Numbered from the stretch's first letter, positions 26,570 through 36,175 are shown. The stretch: 50,201 nucleotides of DNA from an uncultured Anaerolineae bacterium (GCA_903846015.1 CAIMZS010000499.1:1-50201); one strand, 5' to 3'. The notes: a model not told the origin generated them from the sequence alone. Translations and numbers: made by a program.

Positions 26570-27433
26570 ATGGATTTGGGCAACCTGAGTACAGCGTTGG
26601 TTGATGGTCTGCTGATTGGCGTGGTTTACGGGATCACCGCCATGGGACTGAACCTGATTTGGGGCGTCATGCGCGTGATTAATCTCGCCCATGGCGCAGT
26701 CATCGCGCTGGGAATGTTCGGTGTATACCTGTTTTTCAGCGTTCTGGGCATTAACCCTTACGTTGCGCTGATCCTGGTGGCGATCCTGGGGCTGCTGCTT
26801 GGGATCGTGATTTATTATTTGACGATCGAGCGGATGGTCGATGCGCCACAGCTTTCAACCCTGCTGGCAACTTTTTCCATCAATATGGTCATCATCGGCC
26901 TGGGGACAGCCGCATTCAGCACATCTCCACGCGATTCTGGTTATTCGCTTGGCTCAGTTGAATTAGGTTTCTTGCGCTTGCAGAATACCCGCCTTGTTGC
27001 GGCATTGATTACGCTGCTGGTTACCGGTGCACTTTATTACTTCCTGTACCGCACCCGACCCGGCAAATACATCCGCGCTGTCTCCAATAACCGTGCCGCC
27101 GCAGAGTTAATGGGCATTCCTGCCTCACGAATCCTGGCGTTGAGTTTTGGAATTGGAACCATGCTGGCCGCCATCGCCGGCGGACTAATCGCCACTTTTT
27201 TCTCCTTCACAATTCTCTCTGGTGATATTTACCAACAGAAAAGCTTTGTGATCGGTGTATTGGGTGGACTTGGAAACCCACTCGGGGCCTTGCTGGGCGG
27301 CTTGATTCTTGGCGCTCTCGAGGGGGTTTTGCCGCTTGCAATGCCAAACACCTGGGTACCGGTGATTGAATTCATCTTGTTTGTCATCATCCTGCTCATC
27401 AAGCCCAGCGGTCTGCTAGGAGACAAGAAATGA
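26570..27433 (+). CDS. livH: ABC transporter permease, LivH type
   Basis: The start at 26570 (MDLGNLSTALVDGLLIG) follows AAAAGGAG; 287 residues. The hydrophobic profile and the segments VVYGITAMGLNLIWGVMRVI, NLAHGAVIALGM, NNRAAAELMGIPASRILALS (EAA-like loop) and GLGNPLGALLGGLILG are those of LivH. The last four bases overlap livM (ATGA), as usual in this operon type. Membrane half of the importer. Confidence 0.93.
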   Translation: MDLGNLSTALVDGLLIGVVYGITAMGLNLIWGVMRVINLAHGAVIALGMFGVYLFFSVLGINPYVALILVAILGLLLGIVIYYLTIERMVDAPQLSTLLATFSINMVIIGLGTAAFSTSPRDSGYSLGSVELGFLRLQNTRLVAALITLLVTGALYYFLYRTRPGKYIRAVSNNRAAAELMGIPASRILALSFGIGTMLAAIAGGLIATFFSFTILSGDIYQQKSFVIGVLGGLGNPLGALLGGLILGALEGVLPLAMPNTWVPVIEFILFVIILLIKPSGLLGDKK

Positions 27434-28416
27434 GCCAATGGAAGAATTTGGGACTATGGCTGGCGCTAGCGATTGTGGTTGGGTTTGGTTTTTGGCCGAT
27501 CATCACCCGGGATGCTGCCGGGCGCGAAACCGGATTCACCATCCTTCTCGCAATCGTGATGGCCAGCAGCCTGAACATCGTCATGGGATACACGGGCTAT
27601 ATCAGCTTTGGGCACGTGGTTTTTTATGGCTTGGGCGGATATGTGGGCATGTATGCGCTTTCTGCGCTGGGTTGGCCGCTGCCCGTTGCCGTACTGGCTG
27701 GAGGAGTAGGCTCGGCGTTGCTGGCTTTTCTGTTAGGGAAAGCCATTCTGAGGCTGCGCGGCTCTTATTTTGCCCTGGCAACCATCGGAGTCAATGAAGC
27801 CGCCCGAACCTTTGTATCTAACTTCACCCCATTTGGGGCCGCAACCGGCATTGAGCTGCAATTCTCCATCTACAAAACCTATGGAGGCGCAATGCAAGCG
27901 CTGTGGTTGACTTACTACGCAGTGGTGAGTATCGCAATTTTCGCAGTGGTTTTCAGTTTTATGATCAAGAACAGCAAATTCGGCCTGAGCCTGATGTCGA
28001 TCCGCGAAGATGAAGATGCCGCAGAAGTCATGGGCATCGTGACGCCAAACGCCAAAACATTGGCTTTTATTCTGTCGGCAGTACTGCCTGGAATGCTCGG
28101 CACCCTGTTCTTTTTCAAAAACGGAAGTGTCGAGCCAGGGGATGCGTTCCGATTGGGGTTTTCAATCGAATCACTGGTCATGATTATGCTGGGCGGGCAG
28201 GGAACCGTTCTCGGACCAGTCCTGGGGGCACTCGGCTATCAACGCCTGCGCAGCATACTGCTCACCAGTGACATCACCATTGGCAGCTTTGCGCTCAAAG
28301 ACTTTCAATTGGTCATCTCTGGCCTGCTTATGCTGCTGATTATCCTATTCATCCCCGGCGGGCTGGTTGGTTGGCTGCGTCAGCGCTTTCCACGGCTGAG
28401 GAGGTTGCTGGCATGA
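27430..28416 (+). CDS. livM: ABC transporter permease, LivM type
   Basis: A 328-residue polytopic protein. Motifs NIVMGYTGYISFGHVVFYGL, GSYFALATIGVNEAARTFV, LMSIREDEDAAEVMGIVTPN and MLGGQGTVLGPVLGALGY belong to the LivM branch. It overlaps livH by four bases and livG by four bases, so the operon is translationally coupled. It forms the permease heterodimer with LivH. Confidence 0.94.
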   Translation: MSQWKNLGLWLALAIVVGFGFWPIITRDAAGRETGFTILLAIVMASSLNIVMGYTGYISFGHVVFYGLGGYVGMYALSALGWPLPVAVLAGGVGSALLAFLLGKAILRLRGSYFALATIGVNEAARTFVSNFTPFGAATGIELQFSIYKTYGGAMQALWLTYYAVVSIAIFAVVFSFMIKNSKFGLSLMSIREDEDAAEVMGIVTPNAKTLAFILSAVLPGMLGTLFFFKNGSVEPGDAFRLGFSIESLVMIMLGGQGTVLGPVLGALGYQRLRSILLTSDITIGSFALKDFQLVISGLLMLLIILFIPGGLVGWLRQRFPRLRRLLA

Positions 28417-29165
28417 CATTCATTTTACAGGTGGAAGGCGTTACCAAACACTTTGGCGGTTTACATGCGTTGACGCAGGTCACCCTGGATTTGGTTCAGG
28501 GTCAAATTTTGGGGCTGATCGGCCCCAACGGTGCTGGCAAGACCACGCTATTCAACGCTATCAACGGTGTCATCACCCCGGATGAAGGTCATATCCATTT
28601 CCTGGGTAAAGATGTCACTGGCGCAAAACCCTACGATCTGGCGCGCATGGGTATGGCGCGCACACATCAGATCGTGCGTCCTCTCAACGAATTGACCGTG
28701 CGTGAAAATGTAATGGCAGGGGCCTGCTTCGGGCACGAAAATCACAATCTCAGTTCAGCCTATCAAATAGCAAACGAAGTTTTAGCATTTTCCGGGTTGG
28801 CTGCGCGCGCCGATCAATTGGCAAACAGCCTGAACGTGGCTCAGAAAAAACGTCTCGAAATGGCGCGCGCGCTGGCAGCACATCCCAAATTACTGCTGCT
28901 GGATGAAGTCCTGGCAGGCCTGACTCCCTCCGAAATTGACGGCATGGTTAATACCATCCTGCAAATTCGTGACCAGGGCGTTACCATCATTATGATCGAA
29001 CATGTTATGAAGGCTATTATGAACGTATCGGATCGTATCTTTGTGCTGGAATACGGGCAGCAAATAGCGGATGGCAAACCGGAAGAGGTGGTACGCAACC
29101 CACGGGTCATAGCAGCCTATCTGGGTGACCCGCTCATGGCCAAACGACTGATGGAGGCAGGCTGA
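28413..29165 (+). CDS. livG: ABC transporter ATP-binding protein, LivG type
   Basis: The start at 28413 (MTFILQVEGVTKHFGG) overlaps the livM stop (ATGA); 250 residues. Walker A GPNGAGKTT, Walker B LLLLDEVLAGL and the switch His in IMIEHVMKAI are normal. The C-terminal tail (VVRNPRVIAAYLGD) is that of LivG. The ABC signature is unusual: LNVAQKKRLEMARAL instead of the expected LSxGQ form, so Ser and Gly are replaced while the following RLEMARAL is kept. ATP hydrolysis could be altered; LivF retains a normal LSGGE site. Confidence 0.92.
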   Translation: MTFILQVEGVTKHFGGLHALTQVTLDLVQGQILGLIGPNGAGKTTLFNAINGVITPDEGHIHFLGKDVTGAKPYDLARMGMARTHQIVRPLNELTVRENVMAGACFGHENHNLSSAYQIANEVLAFSGLAARADQLANSLNVAQKKRLEMARALAAHPKLLLLDEVLAGLTPSEIDGMVNTILQIRDQGVTIIMIEHVMKAIMNVSDRIFVLEYGQQIADGKPEEVVRNPRVIAAYLGDPLMAKRLMEAG

Positions 29166-29166
29166 T

Positions 29167-29877
29167 ATGTCTCTTCTTGAAGTATCCAATATTGAATCGG
29201 GTTATGGAGAAGTACAGATCCTGTGGGGGGCGAGCCTGAGCCCTAAGGATGGCATGTTGACCTGCCTGGTAGGCGGTAACGGGGTTGGAAAAACGACTGC
29301 GCTGCGCACCATTATGGGACTTAACCACGCCTGGAAAGGCTCCATTACCTTTGATGGGAAGGATATCACCCGCACCCCAGCCTATACGAAGGCCGATCTG
29401 GGCATCATTCTTGTTCCAGAAGGTCGCCAGCTTTTCACCGATATGACCATTTACGAAAACCTGGAGATGGGTGCAAGCAACAAACGCGCAATCCCCAGGT
29501 TCAAAGATAATCTCGAACGCGTTTACAGCATGTTCCCGCGCTTGAAGGAACGCGCCACACAAAAAGCGGGGACTCTTTCAGGAGGCGAGCAGCAAATGGT
29601 GGCGGTCAGCCGCGGGCTGATGGCGGATCCTCGCATTCTGATGATCGACGAACTATCGCTTGGCCTGGCGCCAGTGGTAACTTTACAGCTGTTTGAAAGT
29701 CTGCGCGAACTACGCAAACAGGGGCTGACCATCTTACTGGTTGAACAAAACGTACAAATGGCACTGGCTGTCAGCGACTATGCCTACGTTTTTGCGGAAG
29801 GCAAAACCGAAATGGAAGGCCCTGCGCGCGAGCTGATGAACAATGAGCACGTTCGCGCCGCATACCTGGGCCTGTGA
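29167..29877 (+). CDS. livF: ABC transporter ATP-binding protein, LivF type
   Basis: 236 residues, starting one base after the livG stop with GGAGG upstream. Walker A GGNGVGKTT, Q-loop region LVPEGRQLF, signature LSGGEQQMVAVSRGL, Walker B LMIDELSLGLAP, switch His region replaced by VEQNVQ as is usual in LivF. It completes the LivKHMGF importer. Confidence 0.94.
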   Translation: MSLLEVSNIESGYGEVQILWGASLSPKDGMLTCLVGGNGVGKTTALRTIMGLNHAWKGSITFDGKDITRTPAYTKADLGIILVPEGRQLFTDMTIYENLEMGASNKRAIPRFKDNLERVYSMFPRLKERATQKAGTLSGGEQQMVAVSRGLMADPRILMIDELSLGLAPVVTLQLFESLRELRKQGLTILLVEQNVQMALAVSDYAYVFAEGKTEMEGPARELMNNEHVRAAYLGL

Positions 29878-30020
29878 GCGTTTAACGCAATCAAGACATA
29901 ACCATCGCGAGTTAGCCCAGATTTTGAAAGGCGCAATTAAGACAGCGCTTATATTCGGTATAATCCACCAAGAGTTTGTTCACCCCTTTACCCTGCGATT
30001 AATTGCCCTGATCATTGCTT

Positions 30021-30079
30021 TTGCTCTAATCTGCGTAAATCTGCGATAGTGCCCGTTCTAGCAGGGCCGGTTCAGACAC
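30021..30079. repeat. Element B with nested A element at a second site
   Basis: TTGCTCTAATCTGCGTAAAT then CTGC, the 24-base A element (30045-30068), then GGTTCAGACACC. Here A sits at CTGC^GGTTCAG, a different point of B from the 10178 copy, but again just after CTGC. Confidence 0.8.
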
Positions 30080-30116
30080 CGCATCGGTAGAAGACAGGAT
30101 AATCCCAAAGCCCCTT

Positions 30117-32132
30117 ATGAAAATTCTCCGCAAAATACCTGTACCTGTTTTCCTGTTAATCCTGGCGCTGACAACCTACGCTTTGTTCTTCTGGGAGCGC
30201 GGTTTTTATTGGGATGAAGCCCCCTGGACATGGATATATTACCGCCTGGGCCCGGCTGCATTAACCCAAACATTCTCCACCAGCCGGCCATTCTGGGGAT
30301 TACTCTACCAAATCCTACTGCCACTATTGGGCCCGCGCCCATGGATCTGGCAAATCCTGGTTGTCGTTCTGCGTTGGCTTACTGCAATTCTGGTATGGGC
30401 CATCTTCAAGCAGGTCTGGTCAAAAGATGAGCGCCCTGCTTTATGGAGCAGTGTCCTATTCCTGGTCTACCCCGGGCTGGGTCAAAATTACATCGCATTG
30501 ATGTATACCCATTTTTATGTGATCCTGAACGCATTCCTACTCTCACTCTATCTCTCCATTCTAGCCTATCGTAAAAAATCTGCCCCCTTATCCGTTTTTG
30601 CTCTGGCGCTGGCGCTCATCAATTTACTGACGCTCGAATACTTTTATTTTCTGGAATTCTTTCGCCTCGCGTTGTTCTGGCTGGTTATCGACGAGCCCTG
30701 GAAAATCAGGCTGCGCCGGGCAGCCCGCCTGTTCCTGCCCTACTTTACCGCATTCCTGGCAGTCACCTTTTGGCGCGCCTTCTTCTTCAAAAACCAGAAT
30801 GCCAGTTACAGCTACGGCACCCTGCAGGCCATTCGCGATAATTTCTTTTTGGGGATATTAAAACTAATATCAAACATGCTGACCGCCTTTTGGGAGTCTG
30901 TTCCGCATGCCTGGTTGTTTCCGTTTGAACCAGTGGATATCAATACCCTGGGCCAGTACACCAGCATTGCCGCTTGTGGGCTGGCGCTTATCACGACCGT
31001 TTTTGTGGGCCTTTACCTGAGATTCGCTCGCGATGAAAGCGCGCAAAACCCCTCGGCACATCCGCGCATCGCTTTTAGCCGGGTCTTTCTCCTGCTTGGC
31101 CTGGCAGCCTGGCTGCTGGGTGGCGGCGCCTTCTGGCTGGTTGGCGAAAAGACCCTGCCGCAACTGCATTTCTCTGCCGACAGGTTCACAATGGCTTTTA
31201 TGCTCGGCTCAAGCCTGATCGTGACCGGGCTGCTCAGTCTCCTGGATAAATACCCGCGTATACAGATCACCCTGTTAGCCGTACTGATCGGTTTTTCGGT
31301 AGGCAAACAATTCCAAACCAACAGCCTGTACCGTCACGAGTGGGAAACCCAGCGCGCCTTTTTCTGGCAAATGTCCTGGCGCATCCCATCCCTGGAACCT
31401 GGCACCACACTTCTTTCCAACGACCTGCCAGTGACGTTGTTCAGCGATAATTCGCTCTCTGGCCCACTAAACTGGATCTATTCGCCGCCCGGCAAAATGG
31501 ATCACATCCTATACTTCGCATCTGTACGCACCCAGGAAGGCCGCGCGCTGGGATTTAGACTGCAGCCAGGCATATCCTTCGATCAGAATTACCTGGCGAC
31601 CATCTTTCACGGCAACACAACCAGAATGGTGGTAATCAATTTTGATCCACCCGGCTGCCTGCGCGTGTTGGATGCGGAGATTGACCCGCTCAACAAGCTG
31701 CTGCCGCCCCTGCTGCGAGAGGCAGCCGCACTCAGCAACCTGGCCATGATCCATGCTGAAAGCCCTGTCACCCTGCCCGATTTTTATGCTCCGGAAATGC
31801 CGCACGGGTGGTGTTATACATTTTCACGCGCCGAACTTGCCCGGCAATCCAACGACTGGCAACATATCGCGGAAATAGGCACCGCGGCTTACAAGGCTGG
31901 TGAAAGGCCCAACGATCCTGTTGAAAATTTTGTCTTCATCGAAGCCTATGCCCACACATCTCAATGGGAAGACGCCCGCAAACTAAGCCGTGAAGCCTAT
32001 AAAATTTCCAAAGAAGTGATGCGTCCAATGCTGTGCGCCCTCTGGCAGCGGGTTGAACGCCAGGTTTCCAACAGCCCGCAAAAAGATGCCGCGCTGCAGG
32101 GCGCTCGATCTGATATGGTATGTGAAAAATAA
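30117..32132 (+). CDS. Polytopic membrane protein, possible GT-C-type glycosyltransferase
   Basis: A 671-residue protein. The first 400 residues hold about ten membrane helices, starting VFLLILALTTYALFFWERG. An acidic motif, FYWDEAPWTWIYY, sits in the first external loop, the place of the catalytic Asp/Asp-Glu in GT-C lipid-linked-sugar transferases. The last 270 residues form a soluble domain with helical repeats (SNDWQHIAEIGTAAYKAGE, EDARKLSREAYKISKE) that look like a short TPR. It could be a mannosyltransferase-like surface enzyme; alternatively an uncharacterised membrane protein. No partner is obvious. Confidence 0.65.
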   Translation: MKILRKIPVPVFLLILALTTYALFFWERGFYWDEAPWTWIYYRLGPAALTQTFSTSRPFWGLLYQILLPLLGPRPWIWQILVVVLRWLTAILVWAIFKQVWSKDERPALWSSVLFLVYPGLGQNYIALMYTHFYVILNAFLLSLYLSILAYRKKSAPLSVFALALALINLLTLEYFYFLEFFRLALFWLVIDEPWKIRLRRAARLFLPYFTAFLAVTFWRAFFFKNQNASYSYGTLQAIRDNFFLGILKLISNMLTAFWESVPHAWLFPFEPVDINTLGQYTSIAACGLALITTVFVGLYLRFARDESAQNPSAHPRIAFSRVFLLLGLAAWLLGGGAFWLVGEKTLPQLHFSADRFTMAFMLGSSLIVTGLLSLLDKYPRIQITLLAVLIGFSVGKQFQTNSLYRHEWETQRAFFWQMSWRIPSLEPGTTLLSNDLPVTLFSDNSLSGPLNWIYSPPGKMDHILYFASVRTQEGRALGFRLQPGISFDQNYLATIFHGNTTRMVVINFDPPGCLRVLDAEIDPLNKLLPPLLREAAALSNLAMIHAESPVTLPDFYAPEMPHGWCYTFSRAELARQSNDWQHIAEIGTAAYKAGERPNDPVENFVFIEAYAHTSQWEDARKLSREAYKISKEVMRPMLCALWQRVERQVSNSPQKDAALQGARSDMVCEK

Positions 32133-32286
32133 TCGTCATGCACGAAGCAGCTCAGACACGGTTCAGACTGGTAAATATTCGCTACAAGCTGTATACTATA
32201 TGTGATTTATTTCACAATAATAAAAACACCCCATCCTGAACAACATCACAGGAATTGGGGCCCAATCGGAGAATCAGGATTATTCC

Positions 32287-33840
32287 ATGACAGCAGAAGA
32301 CCCTAGAATTTTAAAACTGCGCGCTATGCGCGTCAAATCCCGCGAAGGTGGCGGGCCAGAGAGAATTGAAAAGCAACACGCCAAAGGCAAGGCCACCGCC
32401 CGCGAACGCGTTGAGATGCTGCTGGACGCCGGAACATTCAACGAAATTGAGCCCTTCATCACCGGGCCTACCGATGAAATGAGCCTGGCAACCGAAAAAT
32501 TTCTCGGCGATGGCGTTGTCACCGGTTATGGACAGATTGACGGACGCATCGTCTATGTTTACGGGCAGGATTTCACCATTTACGGCGGCACCTTGAGCGA
32601 AATGCAAAGCCACAAGATTTGCCGTGTGATGGATCTGGCGCTGCGCAACGGTGCCCCGTGCATCGGGTTGCTCGATTCGGGCGGGGCACGCATCCAGGAA
32701 GGCGTCAAGGCCCTGGGCGGGTATGCCGAAATCTTCCGTCGCAATGCCCAGTATTCTGGCGTCATTCCGCAGATTTCGGTCATGCTTGGCCCATGCGCAG
32801 GTGGCGCGGCTTATTCGCCTGCCCTGCAAGACCTGATCATCATGGTTGAAAAACAATCCTTCATGTTTCTGACCGGCCCTGAAGTAATAAAAGCCGTTAC
32901 AGGCGAAGTGATCGACGCTGAATCACTGGGGGGCTCGGATATTCACATGTCAGTCAGCGGGGTGGCGCACCTGGCAGCCAAAGACGAGGTCGAGGCGCTC
33001 GGACTGGTGCGCAAATTCCTGGGTTATATGCCATCCAACAATGTCGAAAACCCGCCCTTCCAGGCTAATGGCGATAATCCGATGCGAATGGACGAACAGC
33101 TTAACCACATTGTCCCGATTGATCCAAAGTTACCCTATGTCATGCACCAGGTGATCGCAGCCGTGGTGGATAAAGACTCTTTCCTGGAGATCCAACCGGC
33201 CTGGGCACGCAATGCCATCGTAGGTTTGGCACGCATCGGCGGGCACAGCGTGGGCATCGTGGCGCAGGAACCGGCTGTCATGGCAGGCGTGATCGATATT
33301 GACGCCAGCGACAAAATGACGCGCTTTGTGCGCATGTGTGACTGTTTCAACGTGCCATTAGTTACATTTGTGGATTCGCCCGGTTTCCTACCCGGCATCG
33401 CCCAGGAACACGGCGGGATCATCCGACACGGAGCCAAACTGTTATATGCCTATTCTGAGGCAACGGTCCCAAAAATTTGTGTTATCACCCGCAAGGCCTA
33501 CGGCGGCGCCTATGTCGTCATGTCCAGCAAATACCTGGGCACAGATGTTACTTATGCCTGGCCCAGCGCCGAAATTGCAGTATTGGGAGCCGAAGGCGCA
33601 GTCAATATCATGTTCAAAAAACAAATCGAGGCAGCGGCTGACCCCACGAAAGAACGACAGACGCTGGCAGATGAGTATCGCGAGAAGTTCAACAATCCGT
33701 ATCATGCTGCCAGCACTGGCTACGTGGATGACATCATCGAGCCGCGTGAAACCCGCGCAAAGGTGATTGCGGCCCTGTCTGCACTGCGCGATAAATATGC
33801 GCCCGCACCACCCCGCAAGCACGGCAATATCCCAGTATAG
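32287..33840 (+). CDS. mmdA: Methylmalonyl-CoA decarboxylase / acyl-CoA carboxyltransferase alpha subunit
   Basis: A 517-residue carboxyltransferase with both crotonase-type halves. Visible: RERVEMLLDAGTFNEIEPFI, GYGQIDGRIVYVYGQDFTIY, LLDSGGARIQEGVKALGGYA, LGPCAGGAAYSPALQD, FVDSPGFLPGIAQEHGGIIR and AYGGAYVVMSSKYLGTD. The length fits MmdA and propionyl-CoA carboxylase beta, and is short for glutaconyl-CoA decarboxylase alpha. The next three genes encode OadG-like, biotin-carrier and OadB-like subunits, which makes this the decarboxylase of a membrane Na+ pump working on (S)-methylmalonyl-CoA to give propionyl-CoA. Confidence 0.92.
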   Translation: MTAEDPRILKLRAMRVKSREGGGPERIEKQHAKGKATARERVEMLLDAGTFNEIEPFITGPTDEMSLATEKFLGDGVVTGYGQIDGRIVYVYGQDFTIYGGTLSEMQSHKICRVMDLALRNGAPCIGLLDSGGARIQEGVKALGGYAEIFRRNAQYSGVIPQISVMLGPCAGGAAYSPALQDLIIMVEKQSFMFLTGPEVIKAVTGEVIDAESLGGSDIHMSVSGVAHLAAKDEVEALGLVRKFLGYMPSNNVENPPFQANGDNPMRMDEQLNHIVPIDPKLPYVMHQVIAAVVDKDSFLEIQPAWARNAIVGLARIGGHSVGIVAQEPAVMAGVIDIDASDKMTRFVRMCDCFNVPLVTFVDSPGFLPGIAQEHGGIIRHGAKLLYAYSEATVPKICVITRKAYGGAYVVMSSKYLGTDVTYAWPSAEIAVLGAEGAVNIMFKKQIEAAADPTKERQTLADEYREKFNNPYHAASTGYVDDIIEPRETRAKVIAALSALRDKYAPAPPRKHGNIPV

Positions 33841-33852
33841 GAAAATAACGCC

Positions 33853-34209
33853 ATGCTGACCAACCTGTTACTAGCTCTCGAAATTACCGCCCTGGGCATG
33901 GGACTTGTTTTTGCCGCGATCATCCTGTTATGGTTAATGATGTGGGCACTGACCGCTGTTCCTTCCCGTCAGCCAGATGAAAACAAACCGGACATGGGCG
34001 CACCTTTAGCCCAATCTTCAACACCCCCAGACTTGACCGGTGATTTGGATTTTAAGATGCGCGCCGCAGCAGTCGCTGTGGCAGTGGCATTGGCAGAGCA
34101 GAGTCAATCCACCGTCAGACCACTATCTCAGCCACCTACGACGATTGTCAGCGCCTGGCAGCTTGGAATGCGCACCCGCCAGATGTATGAAAAGGGCGAA
34201 AAACGCTAG
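33853..34209 (+). CDS. mmdD: OadG/MmdD-like small subunit of Na+-pump decarboxylase
   Basis: 118 residues: one N-terminal membrane helix (LLLALEITALGMGLVFAAII) and a Pro/Ala-rich cytosolic tail, the usual shape of OadG/MmdD subunits that tether carboxyltransferase to the membrane subunit. It starts 12 bases after mmdA. Sequence conservation in this family is low, so the call rests on topology and position. Confidence 0.85.
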   Translation: MLTNLLLALEITALGMGLVFAAIILLWLMMWALTAVPSRQPDENKPDMGAPLAQSSTPPDLTGDLDFKMRAAAVAVAVALAEQSQSTVRPLSQPPTTIVSAWQLGMRTRQMYEKGEKR

Positions 34210-34212
34210 ATA

Positions 34213-34259
34213 GCACGGCGATTTACGGAAGTCCCGGTTCCAGCACGAGATCGCCGTGT
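34213..34259. repeat. A element flanked by a 9-base inverted repeat inside the mmd operon
   Basis: CACGGCGAT and ATCGCCGTG flank an A-like core (AGTCCCGGTTCCAGCACGAG) between mmdD and mmdC. The flanks can pair, so the whole insert can fold as one hairpin in the transcript. It may influence the ratio of upstream and downstream subunits. Confidence 0.7.
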
Positions 34260-34274
34260 ATAAAGGAAAAAAAC

Positions 34275-34682
34275 ATGAAGTACAACATCAAAATTGGCGA
34301 TAAATCTTTTGAAGTAGAGATCGACGACATCAACACGCGACCGATCATAGCACGCGTTGATGGGCAAGACTTTGAAGTCACCCCGGAGATATGGACAGAC
34401 ACAACCATAGGGGCAGATCAAAGGCCAGCCACTGCTACCGCCACCAAACCGACCAACTCACTATTTAGCAAGGTAATTGTCGCTCCGCTGCCCGGTACGG
34501 TCATCGATATATTTATAAAACCCGGGGATGAAGTCGAATCTGGGCAAGTCATTATGATCATCGAAGCGATGAAAATGAAAAACAGCATTCGCTCGATACG
34601 CGATGGCATCGTTGCATCGGTTCCGGTCAGCGCAGGTCAGACCGTGATTCACAAGCAGATACTGGTGGAGTTTCAGGAATGA
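34275..34682 (+). CDS. mmdC: Biotin carrier subunit of methylmalonyl-CoA decarboxylase
   Basis: 135 residues with an N-terminal beta segment, a Thr/Ala/Pro linker (about 48-63) and a C-terminal biotinyl domain (66-135). The biotin site is IIEAMKMKN with Lys100, 35 residues from the end as is usual. It shuttles CO2 from MmdA to MmdB. AAAGGA precedes the ATG, and its stop overlaps mmdB by four bases. Confidence 0.94.
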   Translation: MKYNIKIGDKSFEVEIDDINTRPIIARVDGQDFEVTPEIWTDTTIGADQRPATATATKPTNSLFSKVIVAPLPGTVIDIFIKPGDEVESGQVIMIIEAMKMKNSIRSIRDGIVASVPVSAGQTVIHKQILVEFQE

Positions 34683-35830
34683 ACCTTGGCGATGTACTCA
34701 CGGGACTATTTGCAGGTACGTCCTTCACCTGGGCGAACGCACTCATGCTGGTGGTGGGGTGCACACTGATCTATTTGGCAGTGGCAAAAGAATATGAGCC
34801 AGTACTGCTGCTGCCGATCGGTTTTGGCTGCATCCTGGCCAACCTGGGCATGTCGGTCTACAACCCTGAAAGCTTTCTAAAAGTCATTTATGACGCTGGG
34901 ATCAAGACAGAACTTTTCCCCTTGCTGATCTTCGTTGGGGTAGGTGCAATGATCGACTTTCGCCCGCTGTTGTCCCAACCAAAGATGGTGCTGCTCGGCG
35001 CCGCCGGTCAGTTTGGCATTTTTGGAGCATTGATTCTGGCCACGCTGCTCGGCTTCCCACTCAACGAAGCCGCTTCAATTGGCGTAATTGGCGCGATCGA
35101 TGGGCCAACTGCCATCTTCGTGGCAACCAAGCTGGCGCCACACATGCTCGGCCCGATCGCTGTAGCAGCCTATTCGTATATGAGCCTGATCCCGATCATC
35201 CAGCCGCCAATCATGCGGTTGATGACCACGCGCAAAGAACGCCTGATCCGCATGGAATATACACCACGACCCGTCGCGCCTGTGGTGGTGGTTGCCTTTC
35301 CAATCGTTGTGACCATTGCCATCAGCCTGGTCGCACCTGCCGCCGCTCCGCTGATCGCCACATTGATGCTGGGAAACCTGCTGCGCGAAGCTGGTGTGGT
35401 GGAACGATTGAGCAAAGCGGCGCAGAATGAGATCATCAATATCGCCACGCTGTTCCTGGGACTTGCCATCGGCGCAACCATGACTGCTGACAAGTTTATT
35501 TACGATCCAGCCACAGGCGTCCAATGGCAGACTTTGTTGATCCTGGCGCTCGGGCTGATCGCCTTTATAATGGATACCGTCATGGGATTGTTGTTTGGTA
35601 AGCTTATGTGCTTCCTGAGCGGCGGCAAGATCAACCCCCTGATCGGTGCCTGCGGTATCAGTGCTTTCCCAATGGCAGCGCGCCTCTCGGCCAAAATGGC
35701 GCTGGAAGAAGATTATGACAACTTTATCCTGATGCACGCGATGGGTTCTAACACCGCCGGACAGTTAGGCTCAGTCATCGCGGGTGGTGTGCTGCTCGCA
35801 ATTGTCAGCCGAATGACCGGTATCGGTTAG
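34679..35830 (+). CDS. mmdB: Na+-translocating decarboxylase beta subunit
   Basis: A 383-residue membrane protein of the OadB/MmdB/GcdB family. Motifs are LLLPIGFGCILANLG, FPLLIFVGVGAMIDFRPLL, GVIGAIDGPTAIFVATKL (holding the conserved Asp used in Na+ transport) and the end GSNTAGQLGSVIAGGVLLAI. It decarboxylates carboxybiotin and exports Na+. It overlaps mmdC by four bases. With mmdA, mmdD and mmdC it makes a complete pump that conserves energy from propionate or succinate fermentation. Confidence 0.94.
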   Translation: MNLGDVLTGLFAGTSFTWANALMLVVGCTLIYLAVAKEYEPVLLLPIGFGCILANLGMSVYNPESFLKVIYDAGIKTELFPLLIFVGVGAMIDFRPLLSQPKMVLLGAAGQFGIFGALILATLLGFPLNEAASIGVIGAIDGPTAIFVATKLAPHMLGPIAVAAYSYMSLIPIIQPPIMRLMTTRKERLIRMEYTPRPVAPVVVVAFPIVVTIAISLVAPAAAPLIATLMLGNLLREAGVVERLSKAAQNEIINIATLFLGLAIGATMTADKFIYDPATGVQWQTLLILALGLIAFIMDTVMGLLFGKLMCFLSGGKINPLIGACGISAFPMAARLSAKMALEEDYDNFILMHAMGSNTAGQLGSVIAGGVLLAIVSRMTGIG

Positions 35831-35868
35831 AATAGGATAGATTATCTGCACCGGCATGTGTCTGATCC

Positions 35869-35930
35869 GGCCCTGCTAGAACGGGCACTATCGCAGATTA
35901 GAGCAAGAGCTGGAACCGGGACTTTCGTAA
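35869..35930. repeat. Element A with adjoining B and A fragments
   Basis: 24-base type-3 A (35869-35892, GGCCCTGCTAGAACGGGCAC), then GCAGATTAGAGCAAGAGC (right end of B), then TGGAACCGGGACT (A fragment), after mmdB. Confidence 0.78.
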
Positions 35931-35949
35931 AAACAGGGAAAATTATTCC

Positions 35950-36174
35950 ATGAGCGACAGCCAACCTAACAATCCACTGCACGGCATAACGATGGAGATG
36001 ATCATCACAGCGCTGGTGGAGCGATATGGCTGGGAGGCGTTGGGCCAGCACATCGCCATCAGGTGCTTCCAGGAAAACCCCAGCATCAAATCCAGCCTGA
36101 AGTTCTTAAGAAGAACCCCATGGGCCAGGGCCAGGGTGGAAGACCTGTACCTCCATCCAGTCGACCCGGAATGA
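35950..36174 (+). CDS. VF530 family protein (DUF2132)
   Basis: A 74-residue protein matching the VF530 pattern: [60 protein letters not shown]. The family is a small helical fold with suggested DNA-binding behaviour; function is uncertain. Full length. The next gene starts two bases after its stop. Confidence 0.92.
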   Translation: MSDSQPNNPLHGITMEMIITALVERYGWEALGQHIAIRCFQENPSIKSSLKFLRRTPWARARVEDLYLHPVDPE

Positions 36175-36175
36175 C

